Of a DNA stretch of 5,745 nt, positions 1 to 5,327 are shown piece after piece. The stretch comes from Synergistaceae bacterium (lineage in GTDB: Bacteria; Synergistota; Synergistia; Synergistales; Aminobacteriaceae): the NCBI GenBank assembly GCA_017448375.1, contig JAFSLR010000252.1:1-5745 (forward strand). The letters run 5' to 3'. How positions within the stretch are numbered: position 1 is the first letter of the stretch; the number at the start of each line of letters is the position of its first letter. A program made the translations under genes and the position numbers. Below the pieces are notes generated by a model, which was not told where the DNA came from, made no database searches, and saw only the letters and a program-made list of their open reading frames with translations.

Positions 1-14
1 CGCTTTTGGGTTAA
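1..14 (+). CDS. secE: Possible C-terminal end of SecE (partial)
   Basis: The first bases read, in frame 3, as codons for Leu-Leu-Gly followed by a TAA stop at 12-14, which ends 11 bases before the nusG start. secE lies immediately upstream of nusG in most bacteria, and SecE proteins often end in a short hydrophobic tail, so this is likely the last part of the SecE translocase subunit. Only three codons are visible, so the call rests almost wholly on gene order. Confidence 0.3.
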
Positions 15-25
15 GGTATAAAATC

Positions 26-562
26 ATGCCGGGCGAGCGAAAATGGTATGTCGTTCAGACTTACGCAAGTTACGAAAAGCGGGTCAAGGACGACCTCACA
101 CAGCGAATAAAGGCCATGAAGATGCAGGACAAGATCTTCACGGTTCTGATACCTACTGAGACGAACACGGTCATAAAGGACGGAAAAAGCCGCGAGGTTA
201 CCCGAAAACTTTATCCCGGGTATGTCATGATTGAAATGGTGCTCGATGAGCAGTCATGGTACACTGTAAGGCACACTCCGGGCGTAACAGGTTTTATCGG
301 CGCAGGAACTCACCCCATGCCGCTCTCAGAAGACGAAGTCGAGAAAATCATGTCCGGCATGAAGAAGTCAGAAGAAAGCCCGAAGGTTGAAATTGACCTC
401 AAGATAGGCGACACTGTGAGGGTAACCGCTGAAGGTGTCAGGAAAGGATTCACAGGGCCGGTTGTTGAAATCAACACGAGAAAAGGCAAAGTGAAATTCA
501 AGAATGAAATGTTAGGCGGTTCAATAGTTGAGATTGATTACAAAGACCTTGAGAAAATTTAA
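26..562 (+). CDS. nusG: Transcription termination/antitermination factor NusG
   Basis: NusG binds the RNA polymerase clamp, modulates pausing and Rho termination, and can link polymerase to the ribosome through S10. The 178-residue length is normal (E. coli about 181). An NGN domain spans residues 6-110, with the typical WYVVQTY start at 7-13, the KLYPGYV strand at 61-67 and the VRHTPGVTGFIG segment at 81-92. A KOW domain follows at about 125-178 (KIGDTVRVT at 126-134, and GKVKFK). The KOW loop is unusual: where most NusG proteins have FGR-TPVEL, this one has LGGSIVEI (163-170), so the Phe and Arg that contact S10 in E. coli appear as Leu and Gly, with one residue fewer. The start is the ATG after a weak AAGG site (13-16) that overlaps the upstream stop. 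It heads the ribosomal protein cluster. Confidence 0.97.
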   Translation: MPGERKWYVVQTYASYEKRVKDDLTQRIKAMKMQDKIFTVLIPTETNTVIKDGKSREVTRKLYPGYVMIEMVLDEQSWYTVRHTPGVTGFIGAGTHPMPLSEDEVEKIMSGMKKSEESPKVEIDLKIGDTVRVTAEGVRKGFTGPVVEINTRKGKVKFKNEMLGGSIVEIDYKDLEKI

Positions 563-599
563 GGGTCTTGAGTAATAAAAGAAAGGAAAAATTTTTATC

Positions 600-1025
600 A
601 TGGCTAAGAAAGTAGTAGGGCAGGTAAAATTACAGCTGCCAGCCGGAAAAGCAACGCCCGCTCCCCCTGTAGGGCCTGCGTTGGGACAGCACGGTGTGAA
701 CATAATGGAGTTCTGCAAGCAGTTCAACGCAAAGACTCAGGATCAGGCCGGATTAATCATTCCCGCAGTTATAACGGTGTATGCTGACAGGAGTTTTACA
801 TTTGAGCTTAAGACTCCCCCCGCAGCAGTACTCCTCAAGAAAGCAGCAGGAATTGAATCAGGTTCGGGAGTCCCCAACAAGACAAAAGTCGGAAAATTAG
901 CCCGCGCAAAAGTAAAAGAAATTGCCGAGCTCAAGATGAAAGATCTTAACGCAAATGACGTTGAGGCCGCTATGAGAATGATAGAAGGCACAGCGCGTTC
1001 AATGGGTCTCGAAATCACCGACTAA
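600..1025 (+). CDS. rplK: 50S ribosomal protein L11
   Basis: L11 binds the GTPase-associated centre of 23S rRNA, contacts EF-G and is needed for RelA-type stringent sensing. The protein has the standard length of 141 residues. The N-terminal domain (about 1-70) carries the proline-rich APPVGPALGQHG segment at 21-32, including the conserved Pro22 region that interacts with thiostrepton-class drugs and factors. The C-terminal RNA-binding domain (about 75-141) includes KTPPAAVLLKKAAG and ends in the conserved GTARSMGLEI segment. The ATG start is preceded by AAAGGA at 582-587, a rather long spacing of 12 bases. The gene lies 37 bases after nusG and 51 bases before rplA, and is presumably cotranscribed with both. 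Confidence 0.99.
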   Translation: MAKKVVGQVKLQLPAGKATPAPPVGPALGQHGVNIMEFCKQFNAKTQDQAGLIIPAVITVYADRSFTFELKTPPAAVLLKKAAGIESGSGVPNKTKVGKLARAKVKEIAELKMKDLNANDVEAAMRMIEGTARSMGLEITD

Positions 1026-1076
1026 TCACAAAGCGGAAGGGAAAATCTAACCCGTTAATCACCGCAGGAGGCAAAA

Positions 1077-1781
1077 ATGAAAAGAAGCAAGCGTTACAGG
1101 GAAGCCGCCGCAAAAATCGAGGAAGGAAAGTTATACGGTCTCCGTGAGGCAGTAGAGCTCTTCAAATCGGTGTCAACGGCGAAATTCAACGAAAGCATTG
1201 AAGTACACGTAAGGTTAGGGATTGACCCGCGCCACGCTGACCAGCAGGTAAGAAGCACAGTCTCACTTCCTCACGGTACAGGCGTAACAAAAAGAGTCCT
1301 CGTAATCACTCAGGGAGAGAAAATCAAAGAGGCTCAGGACGCAGGCGCAGACATAGTCGGTGGAGATGACATCGTCCAGCAGATTCAGGGCGGATTCATG
1401 GACTTCGACGCGGTAATAGCAACCCCCGACATGATGAAGTCCGTCGGCCGTCTCGGCAAAGTCTTAGGCCCAAGAGGATTAATGCCCAGCGCGAAAACTG
1501 GCACAGTAACATTTGAGCTTGCCGCCGCCGTCAAGGAGATCAAAGCAGGGCGCGTTGAGTTCAGAGCCGACAAGACCGGAATAACTCATAACGCAGCCGG
1601 AAAACGTGATTTCAGCGTTGATGACCTCTACGACAACGTTAAAACATTGCTTCAGGCGATATACAGAGCAAGGCCGGCTTCGGTCAAAGGTACTTACGTC
1701 AGAAGTATTGCAATAGCTCCGACAATGGGGCCGGGAATCGCTGTTGATCCTTCATTGGCGCAGAAAGAGTTAGCACTATAG
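1077..1781 (+). CDS. rplA: 50S ribosomal protein L1
   Basis: L1 forms the mobile L1 stalk of the large subunit, which helps release deacylated tRNA from the E site; in several bacteria it also represses translation of the L11-L1 mRNA. Its 234 residues equal the E. coli length. Seen here are the family signature around residues 114-140 (IATPDMM, then GRLGKVLGPRGLMPS), the GTG(V)TK segment near 67-72, and the C-terminal KGTYVRS...TMGPGIAVD at 204-224. The ATG follows a strong AGGAGG site (1066-1071) at five bases. The last codons fall in a 14-base imperfect tandem duplication that spans the stop codon. The next gene, rplJ, is separated by a 165-base leader. Confidence 0.99.
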   Translation: MKRSKRYREAAAKIEEGKLYGLREAVELFKSVSTAKFNESIEVHVRLGIDPRHADQQVRSTVSLPHGTGVTKRVLVITQGEKIKEAQDAGADIVGGDDIVQQIQGGFMDFDAVIATPDMMKSVGRLGKVLGPRGLMPSAKTGTVTFELAAAVKEIKAGRVEFRADKTGITHNAAGKRDFSVDDLYDNVKTLLQAIYRARPASVKGTYVRSIAIAPTMGPGIAVDPSLAQKELAL

Positions 1782-1793
1782 AGTTAGCAGTGT
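1766..1793 (+). repeat. 14-base imperfect tandem duplication across the rplA stop codon
   Basis: AGAGTTAGCACTAT at 1766-1779 is followed directly by AGAGTTAGCAGTGT at 1780-1793, with 12 of 14 positions identical. The rplA TAG stop (1779-1781) falls at the join, so the second copy is untranslated. This looks like a local slippage duplication at the 3' end of the gene; no function is implied. Confidence 0.7.
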
Positions 1794-1820
1794 AAAAATT
1801 TTTCGTCATCAATAAATATT

Positions 1821-1920
1821 CCTAAGACAGCAGGGGCTTTTATGCTTAATTATCCTGCTCAGGAGTGAGACAATTTCAGCAATTAATGCTCCTCCTGTGT
1901 TATCATGGGGGGAGCTTTTT
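1821..1920 (+). promoter_or_regulatory. L10 leader RNA (rplJL attenuation leader)
   Basis: The segment just before rplJ contains the AAGACAGCAGG core typical of L10 leader RNAs (1824-1834). The 3' part of this core, AGCAGG (1829-1834), pairs with CCTGCT (1854-1859), and a small GC/GC inner helix (1836-1837 with 1844-1845) sits in the loop. An adjoining CAGGAG (1860-1865) can pair with CTCCTG (1892-1897). That second helix shares its 3' arm with the terminator at 1888-1920, so the two cannot form together. In Bacillus subtilis the L10(L12)4 complex binds such a leader and favours termination, giving feedback on rplJL. The same mechanism is inferred here from the pairing pattern, not shown. Confidence 0.82.
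1888..1920 (+). terminator. Intrinsic terminator (attenuator) before rplJ
   Basis: GCTCCTCCT (1888-1896) pairs with GGGGGGAGC (1907-1915) in nine pairs, two of them T·G, around a 10-base loop, and five T residues (1916-1920) follow. The hairpin lies 26 bases before the rplJ start and 5' of its ribosome binding site, as expected for transcription attenuation rather than end-of-operon termination. Its 5' arm overlaps the antiterminator strand 1892-1897. Confidence 0.8.
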
Positions 1921-1926
1921 ATGATT

Positions 1927-1935
1927 AAGGAGGTG
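1927..1935 (+). promoter_or_regulatory. Extended Shine-Dalgarno site of rplJ
   Basis: AAGGAGGTG is complementary to nine consecutive bases of the usual 16S rRNA 3' end, the best match of any + strand gene in the window. It lies 11 bases before the ATG at 1947 and directly after the attenuator, which fits the high expression needed for L10 and L12 once transcription has passed the leader. Confidence 0.85.
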
Positions 1936-1946
1936 AATTACATAAT

Positions 1947-2483
1947 ATGCCGGCAGATGTAAAATATAGTCTTGTTGACGGGCTGAAGGAAAAATTATCG
2001 CGCACTAAGGCCGTTTTTGTCGCTGAATATCGCGGCATGACCGTCGCACAAAGCACAGCATTACGGCACAAAGTCCGCGAGGCTGGCGGAGAGCTTAAAG
2101 TCGCAAAGAATACCCTTTTTGCCATCGCCATGAAAGAAGCCGGACTCTCTGAGCTTCCCGAAGATATGACGAAAGGACCCAACATTTACGCGCTCTGCTA
2201 TGATGACCCCGTAGCCGTCGCAAAAGTCCTCAAGGAATATGCTAATGACAAATCACAGAAAGCATTCATCCTGAAAGGCGGACAGCTCGAAAATCAGCAG
2301 CTAAATCTAGCGCAGTTAATGGCCCTCGCAGACCTTCCGTCAAAAGAAGTTCTCAGAGGTCAGGTCGTCAGGACAATCGCCGCGCCTATCTCAGGGTTCG
2401 TCAACGTTCTCGCAGGTACAATCAGGAATTTCGTTACGTGCCTCGACCAGATTCGCGCAAAGAAAGAAGAAACAGCAGCATAG
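1947..2483 (+). CDS. rplJ: 50S ribosomal protein L10
   Basis: L10 is the base of the ribosomal stalk: its N-terminal domain binds 23S rRNA beside L11 and its C-terminal helix holds two or three L12 dimers. The length of 178 residues is slightly above the usual 165-175. Visible family features are the YRGMTVAQ segment (28-35), the KNTL motif (54-57), the GPNIYALCYDDPVAVAKVL stretch (77-95), and the LPSKEVLRGQVV turn (130-141) leading into the long C-terminal helix (about 150-176), the L12-binding part. It starts at the ATG after the extended SD at 1927-1935 and lies 36 bases before rplL. The L10(L12)4 complex probably feeds back on the leader at 1821-1920. Confidence 0.98.
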   Translation: MPADVKYSLVDGLKEKLSRTKAVFVAEYRGMTVAQSTALRHKVREAGGELKVAKNTLFAIAMKEAGLSELPEDMTKGPNIYALCYDDPVAVAKVLKEYANDKSQKAFILKGGQLENQQLNLAQLMALADLPSKEVLRGQVVRTIAAPISGFVNVLAGTIRNFVTCLDQIRAKKEETAA

Positions 2484-2519
2484 CAGTACAATATTATTAT
2501 TACGGAGGAAAATTTTATT

Positions 2520-2897
2520 ATGACCAAAGAAGAAATCATTCAGGCTATCGAAACAATGTCAGTTCTTGAGCTCTCAGAACTCGTGAAGGCTCTTGAGGAG
2601 AAATTCGGCGTATCAGCTTCAGCAGCCCCCGTCATGATGGCAGCAATGCCCGGTGCAGGCGCAGCAGCAGCCCCCGCAGAAGAGAAGACAGAGTTTGACG
2701 TTGTCTACAAAGGACCCGGCGCAAACAAAATCGCAGTCATCAAAGCAGTACGCGAAATAACATCGCTCGGCCTCAAAGAAGCAAAAGAACTCGTCGACAA
2801 TCCGCCCAAGAACGTAAAAGAAGGCGTGTCCAAAGAAGAAGCCGAAGAGATCCGCAAGAAGCTCGCTGAAGCAGGAGCAGACGTAGAGGTTAAGTAG
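2520..2897 (+). CDS. rplL: 50S ribosomal protein L7/L12
   Basis: L12 is the multicopy stalk protein that recruits and activates EF-Tu, EF-G and other GTPases. At 125 residues it is of normal length. An N-terminal dimerization and L10-binding domain spans about 1-32, an Ala/Pro/Met-rich flexible hinge lies at 33-54, and the compact C-terminal domain at 55-125 contains the conserved NKIAVIKAVREITSLGLKEAKELV run (split here at residues 69-80 and 81-92), whose Lys70, Val73, Ile74 and Lys75 correspond to the factor-binding helix. GGAGG at 2504-2508 precedes the ATG by 11 bases. An intrinsic terminator follows within 15 bases. rpoB, which normally follows rplL, is not here. Confidence 0.99.
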   Translation: MTKEEIIQAIETMSVLELSELVKALEEKFGVSASAAPVMMAAMPGAGAAAAPAEEKTEFDVVYKGPGANKIAVIKAVREITSLGLKEAKELVDNPPKNVKEGVSKEEAEEIRKKLAEAGADVEVK

Positions 2898-2910
2898 TTT
2901 GTGAAAAAAT

Positions 2911-2939
2911 GAGGCTCATTATTCGGGCCTCTTTTCTTT
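2911..2939 (+). terminator. Intrinsic terminator after rplL
   Basis: GAGGCTC (2911-2917) pairs with GGGCCTC (2925-2931), seven pairs including one T·G, around a 7-base loop, followed by TTTTCTTT (2932-2939). A run of A residues precedes the stem. It lies just after the rplL stop and probably ends most transcripts of the ribosomal protein unit; read-through may feed the next gene, for which I see no clear promoter. Confidence 0.82.
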
Positions 2940-2963
2940 AATGATACGGAGGAATTTTTCGCA

Positions 2964-3341
2964 ATGAGCGCACAGAAAGACAAGAAAACTCCCCAAGCAC
3001 CCGATAACAAAAAGAAAATCATCATCGGCGTTGTAGCTGTTATTGTCCTTCTCAATATCATGTGGACGATAATGCAGAATAAATTTGCTCCGAAACTTGA
3101 CGAAGTTAAAGCGGGAATGGCGGAGCTTGAACACAGGCTCGACAAAATAGAGCAGGGCGGACTCCCTGACGTTGCGAACCTGAAAGAAGATTTTGAGGCG
3201 TTGAAGGCGGTATCGGCTCAGTTCTCAGAGAGAATCAAAAACTCATTGAAGGCCGAAGAGGATCAGCTCGCGACTCTTGAAGCTCAGGTTGAGGCCCAGA
3301 AAGCCAGAGTCGAATCGCTCAGGAAACTTTCAGCGGAATAG
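2964..3341 (+). CDS. Small single-pass membrane protein with coiled coil, unknown function
   Basis: I do not recognise this 125-residue protein. It starts with a short hydrophilic Lys-rich stretch (1-18, ending in KKK), followed by one hydrophobic segment (about 19-37, IIIGVVAVIVLLNIMWTIM). The rest is charged and heptad-like (about 41-64 and 70-122), with a GGLP break at 65-68 that likely makes a hinge between two coiled-coil segments. The Lys cluster before the helix predicts N-terminus inside, so the coiled coil would face outside or the periplasm. There are no Cys residues or catalytic motifs. GGAGG at 2948-2952 lies 11 bases before the ATG. It sits between the rplL terminator and its own strong terminator, so it may depend on read-through or a promoter inside rplL. 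A structural or scaffold role is only a guess. Confidence 0.82.
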   Translation: MSAQKDKKTPQAPDNKKKIIIGVVAVIVLLNIMWTIMQNKFAPKLDEVKAGMAELEHRLDKIEQGGLPDVANLKEDFEALKAVSAQFSERIKNSLKAEEDQLATLEAQVEAQKARVESLRKLSAE

Positions 3342-3371
3342 CTTACAACAAACCACACACACACCACAACG

Positions 3372-3382
3372 CACCTCCTTTA
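3372..3382 (+). other. Anti-Shine-Dalgarno-like sequence in a 3' untranslated region
   Basis: CACCTCCTTTA matches the CACCTCCTT tail common at the 3' end of bacterial 16S rRNA. It follows a CA-rich, probably unstructured stretch (about 3350-3371) and is followed by a strong terminator hairpin (3391-3414). On the - strand it would read as a near-perfect Shine-Dalgarno site, but no credible gene follows it there. The match is seen directly; any regulatory role is inference. Confidence 0.35.
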
Positions 3383-3390
3383 GGGATAAG

Positions 3391-3421
3391 CCCCGGTCTG
3401 AAACATGGCCGGGGTTTTCTT
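3391..3421 (+). terminator. Strong intrinsic terminator of the + strand unit
   Basis: CCCCGGTC (3391-3398) pairs with GGCCGGGG (3407-3414), eight pairs with one T·G, around an 8-base loop, followed by TTTTCTT (3415-3421). It closes the + strand transcription unit 50 bases after the coiled-coil gene. Confidence 0.9.
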
Positions 3422-3432
3422 ATGCAGTCAGC

Positions 3433-3461
3433 AAAAAAAATTACCCCCGTCATTTCGGGGG
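3433..3461 (-). terminator. Intrinsic terminator of the - strand operon
   Basis: CCCCCG (3444-3449) and CGGGGG (3456-3461) form a six-pair stem with a 6-base loop. Read on the - strand, the hairpin is followed by TAA and then eight T residues (complement of 3433-3440), the layout of an intrinsic terminator. It lies 14 bases after the stop of the membrane protein gene and faces the + strand terminator at 3391-3421. Confidence 0.88.
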
Positions 3462-3475
3462 CGTTATCTCTCTGT

Positions 3476-4192
3476 TTACTTCGCGTTCTTAACGTAGTCG
3501 TTTCGTTCCCTTAATGCCCTTTCAGCGAGTGTACATGCTTCAATGACGGATTGAGAGTCCTGACTCTTTGCGGCGTTCTCAATATCTCTCACGGCGTTTT
3601 CGAGTCCGCGCTCAAGTTTCCCGCTCGCAGGTGTAGGGTCTGAATACTTCACGGCCTCTGCGAATTTCCTCACCGCCGAAATTGCTTCCTGAGTCATTCC
3701 TGCCGTCCTCATCTCGTCAGCAATATACCCGATACGTGATGACATTGTCGCAATGTTCACCCTTCCTTCAGCCTGAGCACGCGATTCTGAGTCCGAGAGC
3801 TTCAATTCGGCCATGTTGATTAGCCCCATAGGAACAAGGAACACTACAAGCCCCCCGACATGTACAAGAACATACTTTGTAACGCTCCATTCAGAATAAG
3901 CGCACCAAATCGCAACGACAATCACGAAAACAAAATACACTCCGCCGATTATTGCCTTCGAGAATCCTACGGGGACATTTTTACCGCCGTTACCGCGCCA
4001 GGCAATTCCCGCAAACATCAAAGTCTCAAGAATAAGCCCGAACACCAAAAATCCCGCCGAAATCCAGAATGTCGTACCGCGCTGTTCAGGTGTCGTAAGG
4101 TAATACGCGAACAATGCCGCCGCAACTCCGATTAACGCCATGATCAGAAATATGTTGAAGACCTGTCTAATCTTGCTGAAGAATTTTCCCAT
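3476..4192 (-). CDS. Four-helix membrane protein with soluble helical tail, unknown function
   Basis: This 238-residue protein is not one I can assign to a named family. Four hydrophobic segments lie at about 13-32, 42-64, 79-100 and 104-126. Residues 127-238 are hydrophilic, Ala/Glu/Arg-rich and probably all helical, with repeats of short amphipathic segments; the even helix number and the basic N-terminus (KFFSKIR) put both ends in the cytoplasm. The ATG at 4192 is preferred: an in-frame GTG three codons earlier overlaps the AAGGAG site. That site itself overlaps the stop of the SPFH gene, 13 bases upstream, so translation is likely coupled. Its place after a YdjI-type SPFH protein suggests it is that protein's membrane partner, by analogy with the membrane proteins of the Bacillus ydjFGHI operon. 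This is inferred from context; I cannot show homology. Confidence 0.85.
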   Translation of the reverse strand: MGKFFSKIRQVFNIFLIMALIGVAAALFAYYLTTPEQRGTTFWISAGFLVFGLILETLMFAGIAWRGNGGKNVPVGFSKAIIGGVYFVFVIVVAIWCAYSEWSVTKYVLVHVGGLVVFLVPMGLINMAELKLSDSESRAQAEGRVNIATMSSRIGYIADEMRTAGMTQEAISAVRKFAEAVKYSDPTPASGKLERGLENAVRDIENAAKSQDSQSVIEACTLAERALRERNDYVKNAK

Positions 4193-4200
4193 TACAATCA

Positions 4201-4207
4201 CTCCTTT
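4201..4207 (-). promoter_or_regulatory. Shine-Dalgarno site deciding the membrane protein start
   Basis: On the - strand AAAGGAG spans the last bases of the upstream TAA stop and sits eight bases before the ATG at 4192. The alternative GTG start at 4199-4201 would overlap this site, so it is rejected. The same 12-base junction AGTATAAAGGAG is found before the SPFH gene. Confidence 0.75.
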
Positions 4208-5312
4208 ATACTTTCTGTCCGCAGTTTGGGCAGAATTTTGCGCCGGGGATTAAAGCGTTCCCGCAGTTTGAGCAGACCAGCTTAGCCCCGCAGCGCATAC
4301 AGAATTTCGCGCCCGCCGGAACTCCCTGACCGCATGAAGGACACACTGCCCCCGAAGGTGCAGACGTTGGAGTCGCTGAAGGTGCAGCCGGATTCGGATT
4401 AGCGTTAGGGTTGATGTACTGCCCCATTTGCGCCGCCATCTGACCGAATGCTCCGCCCATACCCATTCCAGCACCGAGTCCCATTCCAGCTCCCATGAGT
4501 GAGCCGCCTCCCTCGTTTTTTGCGGCCGACTCCATTACGTCAAATGAGCGTTTCTGCTGGTAGTTCGTTCCCATAACGTTCATGCTTGCGCGTTCGGCCA
4601 TTGCGGATTTGAGCTTCTTTATTCCCTCGTCATCATCGACAACATTAACCGAGCCGAAATAGAAATTAAGCGGTTCAATCCCGTAAAGCGATAACTCAGG
4701 ACGGATTTTCTCTGCGGCTTCTTTCGACATGTCATCAAGATATGCGGAAATCTCAAAGATATTTATCTTCCTGTGAGCTATATATGTCGCTATCATGTCG
4801 CCCATTCTTGAGAGTATTAAGCCCTTGAAGTATTCTGAAACTTCATCGCGAGTTATTGCTGATTTGTTCCCTGAGAGTTTCAGAACAAACTGTCGGCTGT
4901 TGTCGACTCTTATCCCGAACTGGCCGAATGCACGCACATATATGGGTATCTGATATTCGGGGTCTCTGAGCATTATAGGATTCTGAGTTCCCCATTTGAT
5001 GTCGAGGATATCGACTTTGTTGACGAACCATACGCTAGCCTTGAATGCGCTCTCACCGCCCGTCGCAAGATTGATGAGCCGTCCTAACATGGGTATGTTG
5101 TTTGTTGAAAGGGTACGTCGGCCCGGCCCGAAAAGGTCTAATGCCTGTCCGTCCTTGAAGAGTATTGCCTCTTGAGTCTCGCGGACTATGAGCTGAGTCC
5201 AGTTTCCTAACTCATCACTCTTTGAGGGGTTTTTGCGGTCAACGTATCTCCACGCTAATATTTCGTTGGAGTTGAGATTGTCGTCCCATTGAACTATCTG
5301 TACTATTGCCAT
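4206..5312 (-). CDS. YdjI-type SPFH/Band_7 protein with C-terminal double zinc ribbon
   Basis: This 368-residue protein belongs to the SPFH-domain group often annotated as virion core protein-like, typified by B. subtilis YdjI. Residues 1-245 form the SPFH part, with IVQWDD near the start, the LIVRETQEAILFKDGQ segment (41-56), FGPGRRTLST (61-70), VWFVNKVDILDIKWGTQNPI (94-113) and the MLRDPEYQIPIYVRAFGQF run (114-132). A Gly/Met-rich low-complexity linker (268-297) and a Pro/Ala/Thr-rich stretch (302-320) follow, then two four-cysteine ribbons: C324/C327/C338/C341 and C347/C350/C361/C364. There is no membrane helix, so it must reach the membrane through oligomerisation or a partner, likely the next gene. 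YdjI in Bacillus acts with membrane proteins to recruit PspA under envelope stress; no pspA gene is visible here. AAAGGAGG (5320-5327) overlaps the hicB stop and decides the ATG start. Confidence 0.93.
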   Translation of the reverse strand: MAIVQIVQWDDNLNSNEILAWRYVDRKNPSKSDELGNWTQLIVRETQEAILFKDGQALDLFGPGRRTLSTNNIPMLGRLINLATGGESAFKASVWFVNKVDILDIKWGTQNPIMLRDPEYQIPIYVRAFGQFGIRVDNSRQFVLKLSGNKSAITRDEVSEYFKGLILSRMGDMIATYIAHRKINIFEISAYLDDMSKEAAEKIRPELSLYGIEPLNFYFGSVNVVDDDEGIKKLKSAMAERASMNVMGTNYQQKRSFDVMESAAKNEGGGSLMGAGMGLGAGMGMGGAFGQMAAQMGQYINPNANPNPAAPSATPTSAPSGAVCPSCGQGVPAGAKFCMRCGAKLVCSNCGNALIPGAKFCPNCGQKV

Positions 5313-5319
5313 TATTTGG

Positions 5320-5327
5320 CCTCCTTT
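5320..5327 (-). promoter_or_regulatory. Shine-Dalgarno site of the SPFH gene overlapping the hicB stop
   Basis: AAAGGAGG on the - strand shares two bases with the hicB TAA stop (5326-5328) and sits seven bases before the ATG at 5312. A ribosome finishing hicB would end on the site, which suggests coupled translation of the antitoxin and the SPFH protein. Confidence 0.8.

Noticed and set aside
563..599. L1 autoregulatory binding site in the nusG-rplK gap
   Set aside because: The 37-base gap shows no stable hairpin or two-helix internal-loop structure, so I could not support it.
743..1018. 91-codon open frame on the - strand
   Set aside because: It lies wholly inside rplK, which is certain, and looks like a shadow of its codon bias.
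1755..1782. Possible promoter at the end of rplA (TTGGCG, 16 bases, TATAGA) for the L10 leader
   Set aside because: Each box matches only four of six consensus bases and the spacer is short, and the stretch is coding sequence plus a tandem repeat. It is not strong enough to annotate, although an rplJ leader promoter is plausible in this area.
2705..3145. 146-codon open frame on the - strand
   Set aside because: It runs antisense through rplL, the rplL terminator and the coiled-coil gene, has low-complexity composition and no ribosome site; both opposing frames are well-supported genes.
3352..3382. Ribosome site and gene on the - strand (TAAAGGAGGTG followed by GTG codons)
   Set aside because: The downstream - strand frame is only about 23 codons long and runs antisense into the coiled-coil gene.
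3277..3492. 71-codon + strand frame over the end of the coiled-coil gene and the terminators
   Set aside because: It starts inside a real gene in another frame, reads through two hairpin terminators and encodes an Arg/Ser/Pro-rich chain typical of non-coding translation.
3860..4135. 91-codon + strand frame opposite the membrane protein gene
   Set aside because: The opposite strand encodes a clear four-helix protein with a good ribosome site; this frame has no ribosome site and a composition rich in Arg, Asn and His.
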